Source of the DNA: Bacillus sp. MUM 116
GTDB taxonomy: Bacteria > Bacillota > Bacilli > Bacillales > Cytobacillaceae
Assembly: GCF_001866655.1 (NCBI RefSeq)
Contig: NZ_MLYR01000021.1
Span: 62,001-126,000 of the forward strand
Direction: 5' to 3'
DNA length: 64,000 nucleotides
Below are positions 55,651-63,643 of this stretch, one piece after another (the stretch's first letter is position 1; each line of letters opens with the position of its first letter). Made by a program: the position numbers and the translations under genes. The notes under the pieces are model-generated. The model saw nothing but the letters and a program-made list of their open reading frames with translations, had not been told where the DNA came from and made no database searches.

Positions 55651-55917
55651 CTATTGAATCTTCTCATTATAAAATTTAACTGAGTACATTGCGCCTTCAT
55701 CCACCATCTTATTATCCTCTAAATCATGTGGATGCGGATGCCCGCCTTTATGAATAGGAAGCTGTTCGCTTTTTTCGAAAACAGTCGGGAAAATTTTGCG
55801 TTTCCATTCCCGTAATAAACTTTCTGCTTTGATGCGATTCGGTTTATTGGATAACCACATTGCCGAAGCGCCAATCCCGGCAGCCACAAGTGATGCCATT
55901 CCGATACTTCGTTTCAT
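55651..55917 (-). CDS. Small membrane-anchored protein, function unknown, under a sigma-B promoter
   Basis: 88 residues. One N-terminal hydrophobic segment (IGMASLVAAGIGASAMWL), then a basic stretch and a His-rich HKGGHPHPHDLED, ending in a YSVKFYNEKI. GAGGAGGTAGG lies 8 nt before the ATG at 55917. I do not recognise the family. A consensus sigma-B promoter at 55957-55981 says it is a general stress protein. The hairpin AGTTGGGGC/GCCCCAACT follows its stop. Confidence 0.75.
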   Translation of the reverse strand: MKRSIGMASLVAAGIGASAMWLSNKPNRIKAESLLREWKRKIFPTVFEKSEQLPIHKGGHPHPHDLEDNKMVDEGAMYSVKFYNEKIQ

Positions 55918-55956
55918 TTATTATCCTACCTCCTCTAATTTGAAGCTTACTTATCA

Positions 55957-55981
55957 ATACCCCTTTTTATAGTCATTAAAC
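55957..55981 (-). promoter_or_regulatory. Consensus sigma-B promoter (minus strand)
   Basis: GTTTAA, 13-nt spacer, GGGTAT on the minus strand: an exact match in both boxes. It drives the gene at 55651-55917. Confidence 0.88.
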
Positions 55982-56007
55982 GTTTTAAAGGTTGAAAAAA
56001 CGGGGAT
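55982..56007 (+). promoter_or_regulatory. Possible sigma-B promoter of the CorA-like gene
   Basis: GTTTTA (55982-55987), 14-nt spacer, GGGGAT (56002-56007); one mismatch in each box. Its -35 box abuts the divergent -35 box at 55976-55981 with no base between. Confidence 0.5.
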
Positions 56008-56030
56008 TTACTAGAAAAAAGGAGATTTCG

Positions 56031-56934
56031 ATGGAAAAGGTATTCGAGAAGTGGAAGTGGATTCAGTTAAATAAAAACGAGATTACTAGCTCAACAAAGC
56101 CGGATGGGCATGCCCATGTTTGGCTGGAACGGGTTCGGAAAAATAAAAGTAACTGCCTTCGGGTGGAGGTGCTGGAAAATGGGAAGAAGGCGCTGCATGC
56201 GTCGCTTATTTATAGACAGCTTTGTTAAAGAACAAGATTACAAGATTTTTCATTTTTATTTAACAACCGATAAATGGATAACGGTGGATCTTGATGTGAG
56301 CCCGTTTGATTTAAAGAGAATGGACCAAATGGAAAATGCGGTGAATGGCTTTTTGCTGTTCCTCGGGGAATTGATGAATGAAATGTTAGCGGAAATTGAT
56401 CAATTTGAGGAATCGCTCAAAACCTTGATCTGGAGTGTCCGCAAACGGAATGAAACGAGAATACTCGAATTGGTGTACCGCCAGCGGCACGAGTTGTTGG
56501 TGTGGAAGAATCTCTTAATCCCAATCAAGGAATTAAAAATGGCGATTGAGGAAGTCAAGCTTCATGAAAGCGGGGATGGTGAGATATTCCACTGCGCGGG
56601 TAAACGGATTGAGCGGGCCTTCGTGCTACTCAATGAGTATGAGCATGAGCTTGATTCGATGATCAATTTGGAAGAGGTCATTTCCTCCCACCGCGGCAAT
56701 AAAATCATGAAAACATTAACGGTAATCACGACGATTTTTACCCCGATTATGGCTTTCGGGGCATTATGGGGAATGAATTTCAAGTATATGCCGGAGCTTG
56801 GCTGGAAGTATGGTTATCCTTTTTCGATTATTATCACCATCGTTTTCACGCTCCTGCTTTATGGTTATTTAAAAATAAAGGGTTGGACAGGAGATTTGTT
56901 GCAGGGTAAGAGCAAGGGGTCGTTTTTTAAATAA
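56031..56934 (+). pseudogene. CorA-family divalent cation transporter with internal frameshift
   Basis: A start at 56031 (AAAAGGAGA upstream, MEKVFEKWKWIQLNKNE) opens a frame that stops at 56228. The next frame continues with SFVKEQDYKIFHFYLTTDKW and runs to 56934, ending with a long helix and the CorA hallmark GMN in GALWGMNFKYMPELGWKYGY plus two membrane helices. The two pieces together give about 300 residues, the expected CorA length, so one frameshift lies between about 56190 and 56226. It may be a real pseudogene, a phase-variable or sequencing error site. A shorter start inside the second frame (56104) lacks a ribosome binding site. Confidence 0.78.
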
Positions 56935-56984
56935 AGGATGTTCTATGAAAACCGTATCCCCTTGTAATCGCAAGTAGATTAGGT

Positions 56985-57068
56985 GTTCATGCCTTTGATG
57001 AAGACCATTTCCAACATGAACCGCTGTAGATTTGGAACTTCATGCCGTCAATAAGGGCCATGATTATC
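56985..57068. repeat. 53-bp repeat, about 1.6 copies, with hairpin
   Basis: TTCATGCC occurs at 56986 and 57039, and the following 25 bp are alike (TTTGATGAAGACCAT against GTCAATAAGGGCCAT). GTTCATG (56985) pairs with CATGAAC (57015). The rest of the 290-bp gap holds the sigma-B promoter at 57087 and no gene. Confidence 0.45.
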
Positions 57069-57086
57069 AAATTTTAATAAAAAAGT

Positions 57087-57111
57087 GTTTAAGTCTCACT
57101 GAGAGGGGTAT
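57087..57111 (+). promoter_or_regulatory. Consensus sigma-B promoter (plus strand)
   Basis: GTTTAA (57087-57092), 13-nt spacer, GGGTAT (57106-57111): exact match in both boxes. Start near 57118, upstream of the small gene at 57228. Confidence 0.88.
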
Positions 57112-57227
57112 TTAAAAAACAAGGTTGCCAAACTTGGAAAGAGGGTGGTGTAAATATGCAGCTGCAAATTCAGTAGAAAGCTAGAATGGAACAGCGGCAA
57201 TCTTTAAAAAAAGAGGAGGAGATAGAC

Positions 57228-57443
57228 ATGGATAAAAATTTATTTGATCAAAAGAAAATGGGAGAAGCAGGCCGTCAAGAGGGACGAGGTGCTTATGACA
57301 ATAATGATAGAGAAGTAGAGAGAGCAGACTCTCAACAAAAACGGACAGAAAAGTACATTAAGGAATCGCTGTTGCAGAATGGGCGTCGAGAAGAAGATAA
57401 ACAGAATGAAACTTCAGGTTATAATATCAGCAAGCGGGTTTAA
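57228..57443 (+). CDS. Small hydrophilic stress protein, function unknown
   Basis: 71 residues from ATG 57228 (GAGGAGGAGA upstream). Highly charged, Gln/Asn/Arg/Glu-rich, no hydrophobic segment; GEAGRQEGRGAYDNND recalls small hydrophilic stress proteins but I cannot name a family. It is preceded by a consensus sigma-B promoter and followed by a terminator, so it is a one-gene sigma-B unit. Confidence 0.75.
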   Translation: MDKNLFDQKKMGEAGRQEGRGAYDNNDREVERADSQQKRTEKYIKESLLQNGRREEDKQNETSGYNISKRV

Positions 57444-57464
57444 GTGAGCTTGTTTAAATAAATG

Positions 57465-57496
57465 AGCGAGAGACATGACAAGTCTCTCGCTGTTTT
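57465..57496 (+). terminator. Terminator of the small stress gene
   Basis: AGCGAGAGAC (57465-57474) pairs with GTCTCTCGCT (57482-57491), followed by GTTTTAG. Confidence 0.78.
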
Positions 57497-57541
57497 AGTA
57501 CGATGATAAAAATAGATACATAGACGAAAAGGGGAGAGACG

Positions 57542-58684
57542 ATGAATATTGTCATTGTCGACGATAACCTGACGAATTTAATGATTATCGAAAAAATTCT
57601 ACAGAAAGACGGGTATGACCGCATTGTAAAACGATCATCTGCCAAAGATCTTTATCAATATTTGCAGCTGGATGGGCCAAAAACGGCTGAGGTCCCGGTT
57701 GACTTGATTTTGCTGGATTTGATGATGCCGGAAATTGATGGCGTGGAGGGGTGCCGGACGATTCTCGCAGATGAGCGGTATCAAGACCTTCCGATTATTT
57801 TTGTAACGGCCATGGGAGATTCCAATAAGATGGCAGAGGCGATGGATGCCGGCGCGCTGGATTATGTCATGAAACCTATCAATAAAATTGAGCTGTTGGC
57901 GAGGATTCGATCCGTGCTCCGTTTAAAGCAGGAGAAGGATTTGCGGAAGGAGCGCGATAAGCGGATCCAATACGAGTTGGATTTGGCGAAGCAGGTGCAG
58001 CTCAGCATGCTCAGCCATCCGATTGAGGATGAAAAAATAGCGATTTCGGCGGTCTATCGTCCGTCCTTTGAGCTTGCCGGCGATTTGTATGCCTGGCATC
58101 AGATTAGCCCCAACCGCTATGCGGTAATTTTGCTTGATATGATGGGGCATGGGATTTCTTCTTCGCTTATGTGCATGTACATCTATTCTGTTTTAAAGGA
58201 TACCATTGTAGAGTTCGGCGATCCGGAGTCAGTCATGCGGGAGTTGAATCGGAGGATGAACCAGCTCCATTTGCCGGATAGTTTGATTAACTATTATTTT
58301 ACAGCGATTTATTTTGTGCTGGACACGGAGCAACAGACGATTGAGTATGTGAATGCGGGTCATCCAGCTGGGATTGCGATTGTTGATGATGAAGTGAAGC
58401 TTTTGACAGAAGGCTGCTGTGCAATCGGATTTTTTGAGGAGATTGACATCACAAAAGGGGTCATTCGCTATTCGGACGAGGTGCGGCTTTTATTGTTTAC
58501 GGATGGGTTGTCGGAATGGCTGGAGGAAGAGTATGAGGATGCTACCTCAAAAATCATTCGCACTTTACAGGAAAAGGAAAATGATACTCCTGCACTAGTT
58601 TTGGAGAAGATCCAGCAAAGCGCCGAGCCACTGAATCTGCCGAAGGATGATATGTGTTTGGTGATGATATCGGCGAAGAGTTGA
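57542..58684 (+). CDS. rsbY: Response regulator with PP2C phosphatase output, RsbY-type activator of sigma-B
   Basis: 380 residues. Receiver domain (1-125) with acidic VDDN, phospho-Asp59 in LILLDLMMPEIDG, switch Thr in FVTAMGD and Lys in YVMKPIN. A coiled linker (about 130-165) leads to a SpoIIE-type PP2C domain (about 165-380) with the metal Asp residues in ELAGDLYAWH, LLDMMGHG, LFTDGLSEW and PKDDMCLVM. In B. cereus this architecture is RsbY: RsbK phosphorylates it, and it dephosphorylates RsbV to free sigma-B. The rsbK, rsbM and rsbV genes close by support the name. SD AGGGGAGAG; own promoter not clear. Confidence 0.9.
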   Translation: MNIVIVDDNLTNLMIIEKILQKDGYDRIVKRSSAKDLYQYLQLDGPKTAEVPVDLILLDLMMPEIDGVEGCRTILADERYQDLPIIFVTAMGDSNKMAEAMDAGALDYVMKPINKIELLARIRSVLRLKQEKDLRKERDKRIQYELDLAKQVQLSMLSHPIEDEKIAISAVYRPSFELAGDLYAWHQISPNRYAVILLDMMGHGISSSLMCMYIYSVLKDTIVEFGDPESVMRELNRRMNQLHLPDSLINYYFTAIYFVLDTEQQTIEYVNAGHPAGIAIVDDEVKLLTEGCCAIGFFEEIDITKGVIRYSDEVRLLLFTDGLSEWLEEEYEDATSKIIRTLQEKENDTPALVLEKIQQSAEPLNLPKDDMCLVMISAKS

Positions 58685-58686
58685 TT

Positions 58687-59025
58687 ATGGCAAGTTGGAG
58701 GGACAAATTTCCGGATGTAAAACAAATATTGTCTCTCCAGGCAAGTTGGAAGGACAAATTATAAGATATAAAACAAATATTGCCCTTCAAGGCAAGTTGG
58801 AAGGACAAATTATTAGATATAAAACAAATATTGTCCCTGCAGGCAGATTGGAAGGACAAATTATTAGATATAAAACAAATATTGTCTCTCCAGGCAAGTT
58901 GGAAGGACAAATTATTAGATATAAAACAAATATTGTCCCTCCAGACAAGTTGGAGGGACAAATTTTTCGATTATAAGCAAATATTGTCTTTCAAAGCTAG
59001 GGGGAAGGATACCTTTTTAAAATTA
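58687..59025. repeat. 51-bp tandem hairpin minisatellite, about 7 copies, between rsbY and dps
   Basis: Units begin at 58690, 58741, 58792, 58843, 58894, 58945 and 58996 (GCAAGTTGGAAGGACAAATT...), 51 bp apart. At each junction a stem forms; the best is TTGTCCCTCCA (58933-58943) with TGGAGGGACAA (58951-58961), 11 bp perfect around a 7-nt loop. Because 51 is divisible by 3 the array stays open in several frames, but no start with a ribosome binding site supports a protein. It separates convergent rsbY and dps. Confidence 0.92.
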
Positions 59026-59084
59026 AAGTGAAAAATATCCTTCCGGGCTTGTTAGAACAAACTATCATAAGAACTCATCTTCCC

Positions 59085-59537
59085 TTACCCAGCCAAAAAC
59101 GCCTCTAACATCCAGCGGTGCTTCTCGAGCGTTGTCCGTATTGCAATAAACATATCGGCCGTCGGCTGATCATCTTGATCCTCCGCCGTCGTAATTCCCT
59201 CGGTCAACTCACGGCAAATCATTTCAAAATCCTTAGCTAATGTCCTTACCATCGCCGCGGTATCCTCATCACCGGAAGCCTCCTTAACTGAAGCTAGCTC
59301 CAATTGCTCTTTCAAGGTAGCCGTAGGCAGTGCACGAAGCGACAGCATTCGTTCCGCAATCGTATCTAAATGCAACGAGGCCTCCTTATACAATTCCTCA
59401 AACTTCAGATGAAGCGTGAAAAACTGCTCGCCTTTCACATACCAATGATAATGGTGCAGTTTCATGTACAGCACCGAAAAATTCGACACCTGCTTATCAA
59501 GTGTTTCCGTAAGTTCCTTTGTTTTTGTAGTAGCCAT
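59085..59537 (-). CDS. dps: Dps-family ferritin-like DNA-protecting protein
   Basis: 150 residues from the ATG at 59537 on the minus strand (GGAGGG 7 nt upstream; a TTG 15 nt further out overlaps that site). Four-helix Dps fold with the inter-subunit ferroxidase residues in LHHYHWYVKGEQFFTLHLKF and the LHLDTIAERML helix. It stores iron and shields DNA under oxidative or starvation stress. A sigma-B-type promoter at 59572-59597 makes it part of the stress island. Confidence 0.94.
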   Translation of the reverse strand: MATTKTKELTETLDKQVSNFSVLYMKLHHYHWYVKGEQFFTLHLKFEELYKEASLHLDTIAERMLSLRALPTATLKEQLELASVKEASGDEDTAAMVRTLAKDFEMICRELTEGITTAEDQDDQPTADMFIAIRTTLEKHRWMLEAFLAG

Positions 59538-59571
59538 AAACAATCCCTCCAATAAAATTGATATCTATTAA

Positions 59572-59597
59572 ATACCCAGCCGCAACACAACTCAAAC
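59572..59597 (-). promoter_or_regulatory. Sigma-B-type promoter of dps
   Basis: Minus strand GTTTGA, 14-nt spacer, GGGTAT, 35 nt before the dps start codon. Confidence 0.8.
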
Positions 59598-59698
59598 TAA
59601 AAGATAGGTTACAAGTATATTTCAGTTATTTTTCAAAATGGTAAAATTATCCTAACAATAGCCGTAAACAGGAAAAACAACAAGAAGAATATGGTAGA

Positions 59699-62461
59699 AT
59701 GATGGCGTTATTCATGTCGAATAAGACCGGAAAGAAGGCGATGACCATCAAAAATATCAAATTTAATATTCAGGCCAAAATCATTACAGGCTATTTGGCC
59801 ATCCTAATTTGCATAGGGATTTCTCTTCTAATCGTAAATAATAGAATGACAGCTTTACAGAAAGAAGCCAATTTCGTTTCCAGTCACGATATTGAAGTGC
59901 ATGATTTGGTCAATCAGCTTCAAAAAAATGTTCTCGACATGGAAACCGGCATGAGAGGCTATGTCATCACGGGAGACGAGCAGTATCTCGAGCCCTATGA
60001 GGAGGGAAGCCGCAGCTGGATGGACAATTATAATAATCTTCACTCCCTATTAATTTATAACGACGGACAAAGGCATAACCTCGAAGAAATTAAACCGCTG
60101 ATTCATAGCTGGATTCAAAATTCCGGGGAATTTGTAATTAAGGCGAAAAAAGCAAATGACACCGCCGCATTGAATCAGCATTTTAAAGAAAACAGAGGGA
60201 AAAAGCTGACCGACCAGCTAAAGCAACAGTTTGATTCCTTTTTACAGGAAGAAAAGAAATTGACGGCGGAGCGGATTGATAAACTGAATCAAAATAACTT
60301 CAATTTAAAAATCACCTTTTATACGATTATCATCTTGGTTACAGCGATAACATTATTAACAGCCTTTTTCCTGGCCAATTCTATTGTCAAAACAATCAAG
60401 CAGGTCGTAAGAACGATTCAAAGTATTACCGAATCCAAAGTCGACCTTTCCACACGAATCAAAGTGAAAACGCGGGATGAAACGCGCGATCTCGCTGAAG
60501 CGATGAATAATTTGCTTAGCAGTTTGGAGAAGCAAAGCTGGACCCAGAAGAGTTTGACAGAGATTTCGACGATTTATCAAGGGATCACTGATATTAAGGA
60601 ATTGGCACATACGTTTATCACAAAGCTGGCCCCAATGCTGGATGCGGTTTATGGAGTTGTATATTTACGGAAGACGGATGGACAGAAGGTTCAGTTTGTA
60701 AAAACGGCAGGCTATGCGATTAAAGATCAGGAAGATATTGCATCAAGCTTTCGCTTGGGAGAAGGCATGATCGGACAATGTGCCCTGGACCAACGCATCT
60801 TTCTGATTGACACCCTGCCAGAAGATCACATTAAACTGACTTCTGGCCTCGGAGCATCCTCCCCGACCAATTTATTAGTGGCTCCCATTGTCGTCGAGGA
60901 TAAGGTCGAGGCAGTTGTGGAATTCGCAGCATTGCAGCCGTTTCTTGCGCAGCACCTTACCTTATTGGACCTGCTTCAAGATAAATTTGGTTCATCGATT
61001 ACGAGCGTGCTCGGACGGATGGAAGTAGAAAGACTGCTTAGTGAATCCCAAGTATTAACAGAGGAATTACAAGCACAATCGGAAGAGCTTCAAGCGCAGT
61101 CAGAAGAGTTGCAAATGCAGCAGGAACAGCTGCAAATTTCCAACGACTTTTTGGAAGAGCAAAACCATTATGCCGAACAACGGGCGGCGGAGCTGAAAAA
61201 AGCGAAGGATGAACTGGAGGAATTTTCAATCAAGCTTCAGGAGAGTTCGCAATACAAATCGGAGTTTCTTGCCAACATCTCGCATGAATTGCGCACACCG
61301 CTGAACAGTATTCTCATCCTCTCGCAAATGCTGATGGAAAGCAATCAGGAAATGGACAAGGCAGAGGTCGAGGAGTATTCACGAGTGGTGTATACCGCCG
61401 GCGAAGATTTACTGCGACTGATCGATGATATTCTTGATTTATCGAAAATTGAAGCTGGAAAAATTGAAATTTTAACCGATGAAGTCAATATGACCGAAAT
61501 TCCACAAATCTTAAAAAGCATGTTCGACCCAATCGCGGCGAAAAAGAATGTAACCTTTGAGGTTGTAACACATCCAGATGTTCCACCGATCCTTTCGACA
61601 GATGGACAACGATTGCAGCAAATTTTAAAAAATCTTCTCTCGAACGCCTTTAAATTTACGGAGAAAGGCTCTGTAACGGTACGGATGGAGCTGGCCCCGG
61701 AAGGAAAATTAGCAACAGAGGAGCCGGTCCTAGCGATTTCTGTAACAGATACGGGAATTGGCATTCCAGCAGATAAGCAGCAAATTATTTTTGATGCCTT
61801 TCAACAGGTAGACGGGACAACGAACCGCCAATATGGTGGAACAGGGCTTGGTCTCTCGATTTGCCGCGAATTTACCCGTTTGCTGGGCGGATTGATTGAG
61901 CTGGAAAGCGAACCGCAGAAGGGAAGTACGTTTACTCTCTATATCCCTAGCAGGCTGGAGACAGAGCCGCTTCAGGAGGAACAGGCGATTAAGGAAGTGG
62001 CAGCAGGGATCAACGAGGTGGCAGTTGCCCCGATTCCTTTCGAAAAAAAATCCCAATCGTCTGAGCAAATATTTATCGATAAAAAAGTGCTCTTAGTGGA
62101 CGATGATACCCGGAATGTGTTTGCCATCGTAACAGCACTTGAGAAAAAAGGCATGATCGTAAGAGTGGCGGAAAATGGGAAACGGGCCATCGATATTTTG
62201 CAGGGCAATGCCGATTTCGACCTTGTTTTCATGGATATTATGATGCCGGTGATGGACGGCTATGAGGCGATGAAAGCAATCCGTCAAGACCTAAACATGG
62301 TGAATCTGCCGATTATTGCGTTGACGGCGAAAGCAATGAAAGGGGAACGCAGTATATGTATGGAAGCGGGGGCATCTGATTATATTATGAAGCCATTAAA
62401 TATTGAGCAGCTATTCTCGCTGATGCGGGTGTGGCTGACAGAGCAGGAGAATCGAGTATGA
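59699..62461 (+). CDS. rsbK: Hybrid sensor histidine kinase, RsbK-type
   Basis: 920 residues from ATG 59699; ATG 59741 (TIKNIKFNIQ, GGAAAGAAGG just upstream) may be the true start. Order: TM1 (about 30-48), CHASE3-like extracellular domain (ETGMRGYVITGDEQYLEPYE), TM2 (about 205-228), HAMP, GAF-like domain (about 290-450), coiled coil with SEELQAQ heptads, HisKA with His529 (ISHELRTPLNS), HATPase (DTGIGIPADKQ, GGTGLGLSI), then a receiver with Asp846 (FMDIMMPVMDGY). This is the RsbK layout of the B. cereus group, where it activates RsbY. Overlaps rsbM by 4 nt. Confidence 0.9.
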   Translation: MMALFMSNKTGKKAMTIKNIKFNIQAKIITGYLAILICIGISLLIVNNRMTALQKEANFVSSHDIEVHDLVNQLQKNVLDMETGMRGYVITGDEQYLEPYEEGSRSWMDNYNNLHSLLIYNDGQRHNLEEIKPLIHSWIQNSGEFVIKAKKANDTAALNQHFKENRGKKLTDQLKQQFDSFLQEEKKLTAERIDKLNQNNFNLKITFYTIIILVTAITLLTAFFLANSIVKTIKQVVRTIQSITESKVDLSTRIKVKTRDETRDLAEAMNNLLSSLEKQSWTQKSLTEISTIYQGITDIKELAHTFITKLAPMLDAVYGVVYLRKTDGQKVQFVKTAGYAIKDQEDIASSFRLGEGMIGQCALDQRIFLIDTLPEDHIKLTSGLGASSPTNLLVAPIVVEDKVEAVVEFAALQPFLAQHLTLLDLLQDKFGSSITSVLGRMEVERLLSESQVLTEELQAQSEELQAQSEELQMQQEQLQISNDFLEEQNHYAEQRAAELKKAKDELEEFSIKLQESSQYKSEFLANISHELRTPLNSILILSQMLMESNQEMDKAEVEEYSRVVYTAGEDLLRLIDDILDLSKIEAGKIEILTDEVNMTEIPQILKSMFDPIAAKKNVTFEVVTHPDVPPILSTDGQRLQQILKNLLSNAFKFTEKGSVTVRMELAPEGKLATEEPVLAISVTDTGIGIPADKQQIIFDAFQQVDGTTNRQYGGTGLGLSICREFTRLLGGLIELESEPQKGSTFTLYIPSRLETEPLQEEQAIKEVAAGINEVAVAPIPFEKKSQSSEQIFIDKKVLLVDDDTRNVFAIVTALEKKGMIVRVAENGKRAIDILQGNADFDLVFMDIMMPVMDGYEAMKAIRQDLNMVNLPIIALTAKAMKGERSICMEAGASDYIMKPLNIEQLFSLMRVWLTEQENRV

Positions 62462-63309
62462 GCGAGTTACTAGTAGAAACAGAAGATTTTTCGCCGACAG
62501 AGCTGCAAAATATTGAAATGAATTTGTTGCTAGAAGGTCTCTATCAGATGTATGGCTATGACTTTCGCGGTTATGTCCGGGCGTCGTTATTCAGAAGGGT
62601 GACGAACCGGATGAGGTTAGAGAGGCTTGAGACGATTACGGCGTTATTGGAAAAAGTGCTTCATGACCCAGGTTATTTGGAGCGGCTGCTGAATGATTTG
62701 TCGATTCGGATGACAGAAATGTACCGCGACCCCAGCTTTTTTGCGGCCTTTCGCAACGAAGTGGTGCCATTGCTCCGTGAACTACCGGAGATTCGCATTT
62801 GGCATGCCGGTTGTGCGACGGGGGAGGAGGTCTATTCCATGGCGATCCTCATGCAGGAGGAAGGACTCGCTGAAAAAACGACCATCTATGCAACGGATAT
62901 GAATGAAAGGGCGCTTAGGGTTGCACAAAAGGGCACATTTCCGCTGAAAAAAATGCAGCAGTATACGAAAAATTATTTAGCGGCGGGCGGAAAGAAGGCT
63001 TTTTCAGAATACTATACGACCGACCATCAATTTGCATATTTTTGTCCGGTAATGAAGGAGAAGCTCCTTTTTGCACAGCACAATTTGGTGACGGATGGTT
63101 CGTTTAATGAGTTTCATGTAATTTTGTGCCGGAATGTCATGATTTATTTTAACAGTGAGTTGCAGCTGAAAGTACATGGGCTCATGTATAACAGTTTGGC
63201 GGATGGGGGCTTCATTGGATTGGGCAGTAAGGAATCGCTGATGTTTGTACTGAATGACATTAAATATGAGGAATTCAATTCGCAGGAACGAATTTATCGG
63301 AAGAAATAG
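62458..63309 (+). CDS. rsbM: CheR-type methyltransferase, RsbM-like
   Basis: 283 residues from ATG 62458, whose ATGA overlaps the rsbK stop. N-terminal CheR helical domain, SAM site WHAGCATGEEVYSMAI, and the CheR mark ILCRNVMIYFNSELQ. No chemoreceptor genes are near. In B. cereus, RsbM methylates RsbK and restrains sigma-B when unstressed; translational coupling to the kinase here supports the same role. Terminator follows. Confidence 0.88.
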   Translation: MSELLVETEDFSPTELQNIEMNLLLEGLYQMYGYDFRGYVRASLFRRVTNRMRLERLETITALLEKVLHDPGYLERLLNDLSIRMTEMYRDPSFFAAFRNEVVPLLRELPEIRIWHAGCATGEEVYSMAILMQEEGLAEKTTIYATDMNERALRVAQKGTFPLKKMQQYTKNYLAAGGKKAFSEYYTTDHQFAYFCPVMKEKLLFAQHNLVTDGSFNEFHVILCRNVMIYFNSELQLKVHGLMYNSLADGGFIGLGSKESLMFVLNDIKYEEFNSQERIYRKK

Positions 63310-63310
63310 A

Positions 63311-63337
63311 AAACGGCCCCCTTTTATAGGGCCGTTT
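63311..63337. terminator. Bidirectional terminator between rsbM and the small minus-strand gene
   Basis: AAACGGCCC (63311-63319) pairs with GGGCCGTTT (63329-63337). Short T-tracts on both sides. Confidence 0.72.
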
Positions 63338-63340
63338 CGA

Positions 63341-63520
63341 TTAATCTTGCAGCGGGTCTTGGGTGAGTTTTTCTTCCCGCAGCTCCCTGCCGGTTTTTTG
63401 CTCTTTCATTTCTTTCCCGAGTTTTTTGATTTCATCCATATTTTGGACCATCGAGCTATTGTTGTTATTAGCAACCTTCAATTGTTCATCAAGCTGCGCC
63501 ATTTTCACTTTTTCAACCAT
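63341..63520 (-). CDS. Small hydrophilic protein, function unknown, with sigma-B-type promoter
   Basis: 59 residues, starting MVEKVKMAQLDEQLKVANNN and ending REEKLTQDPLQD; Lys/Glu/Gln-rich and likely helical. AAAGGAGTTG lies 9 nt before the ATG at 63520 on the minus strand, and a sigma-B-type promoter lies at 63546-63570. Too short for length-filtered gene finding. No family recognised. It sits divergently from rsbV. Confidence 0.78.
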   Translation of the reverse strand: MVEKVKMAQLDEQLKVANNNNSSMVQNMDEIKKLGKEMKEQKTGRELREEKLTQDPLQD

Positions 63521-63545
63521 TATGAATCAACTCCTTTCTTTTTAA

Positions 63546-63570
63546 CTACCCCTAATTTTATTTTTGAAAC
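63546..63570 (-). promoter_or_regulatory. Sigma-B-type promoter of the small minus-strand gene
   Basis: Minus strand GTTTCA, 13-nt spacer, GGGTAG; one mismatch in each box. Confidence 0.62.
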
Positions 63571-63584
63571 TTTTTTAAAAAAAG

Positions 63585-63610
63585 GTTTAGGGTTCCAAAG
63601 AGACGGGTAT
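63585..63610 (+). promoter_or_regulatory. Sigma-B promoter of rsbV (autoregulation)
   Basis: GTTTAG (63585-63590), 14-nt spacer, GGGTAT (63605-63610), 33 nt before the rsbV ATG. In Bacillus the rsbV-rsbW-sigB operon is driven by sigma-B itself. Confidence 0.85.
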
Positions 63611-63643
63611 GTAACAAATAAATAATCCAGAGGTGATCATGAA

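Noticed and set aside
57451-57475. Another sigma-B promoter before rsbY
   Set aside because: GTTTAA is present at 57452, but no GGGTAT-like box follows at 12-15 nt; the region is the terminator of the small gene.
58695-59031. Repeat protein encoded by the 51-bp array
   Set aside because: Open frames arise because 51 is a multiple of 3. There is no ribosome binding site, frames overlap on both strands and composition is that of the repeat.
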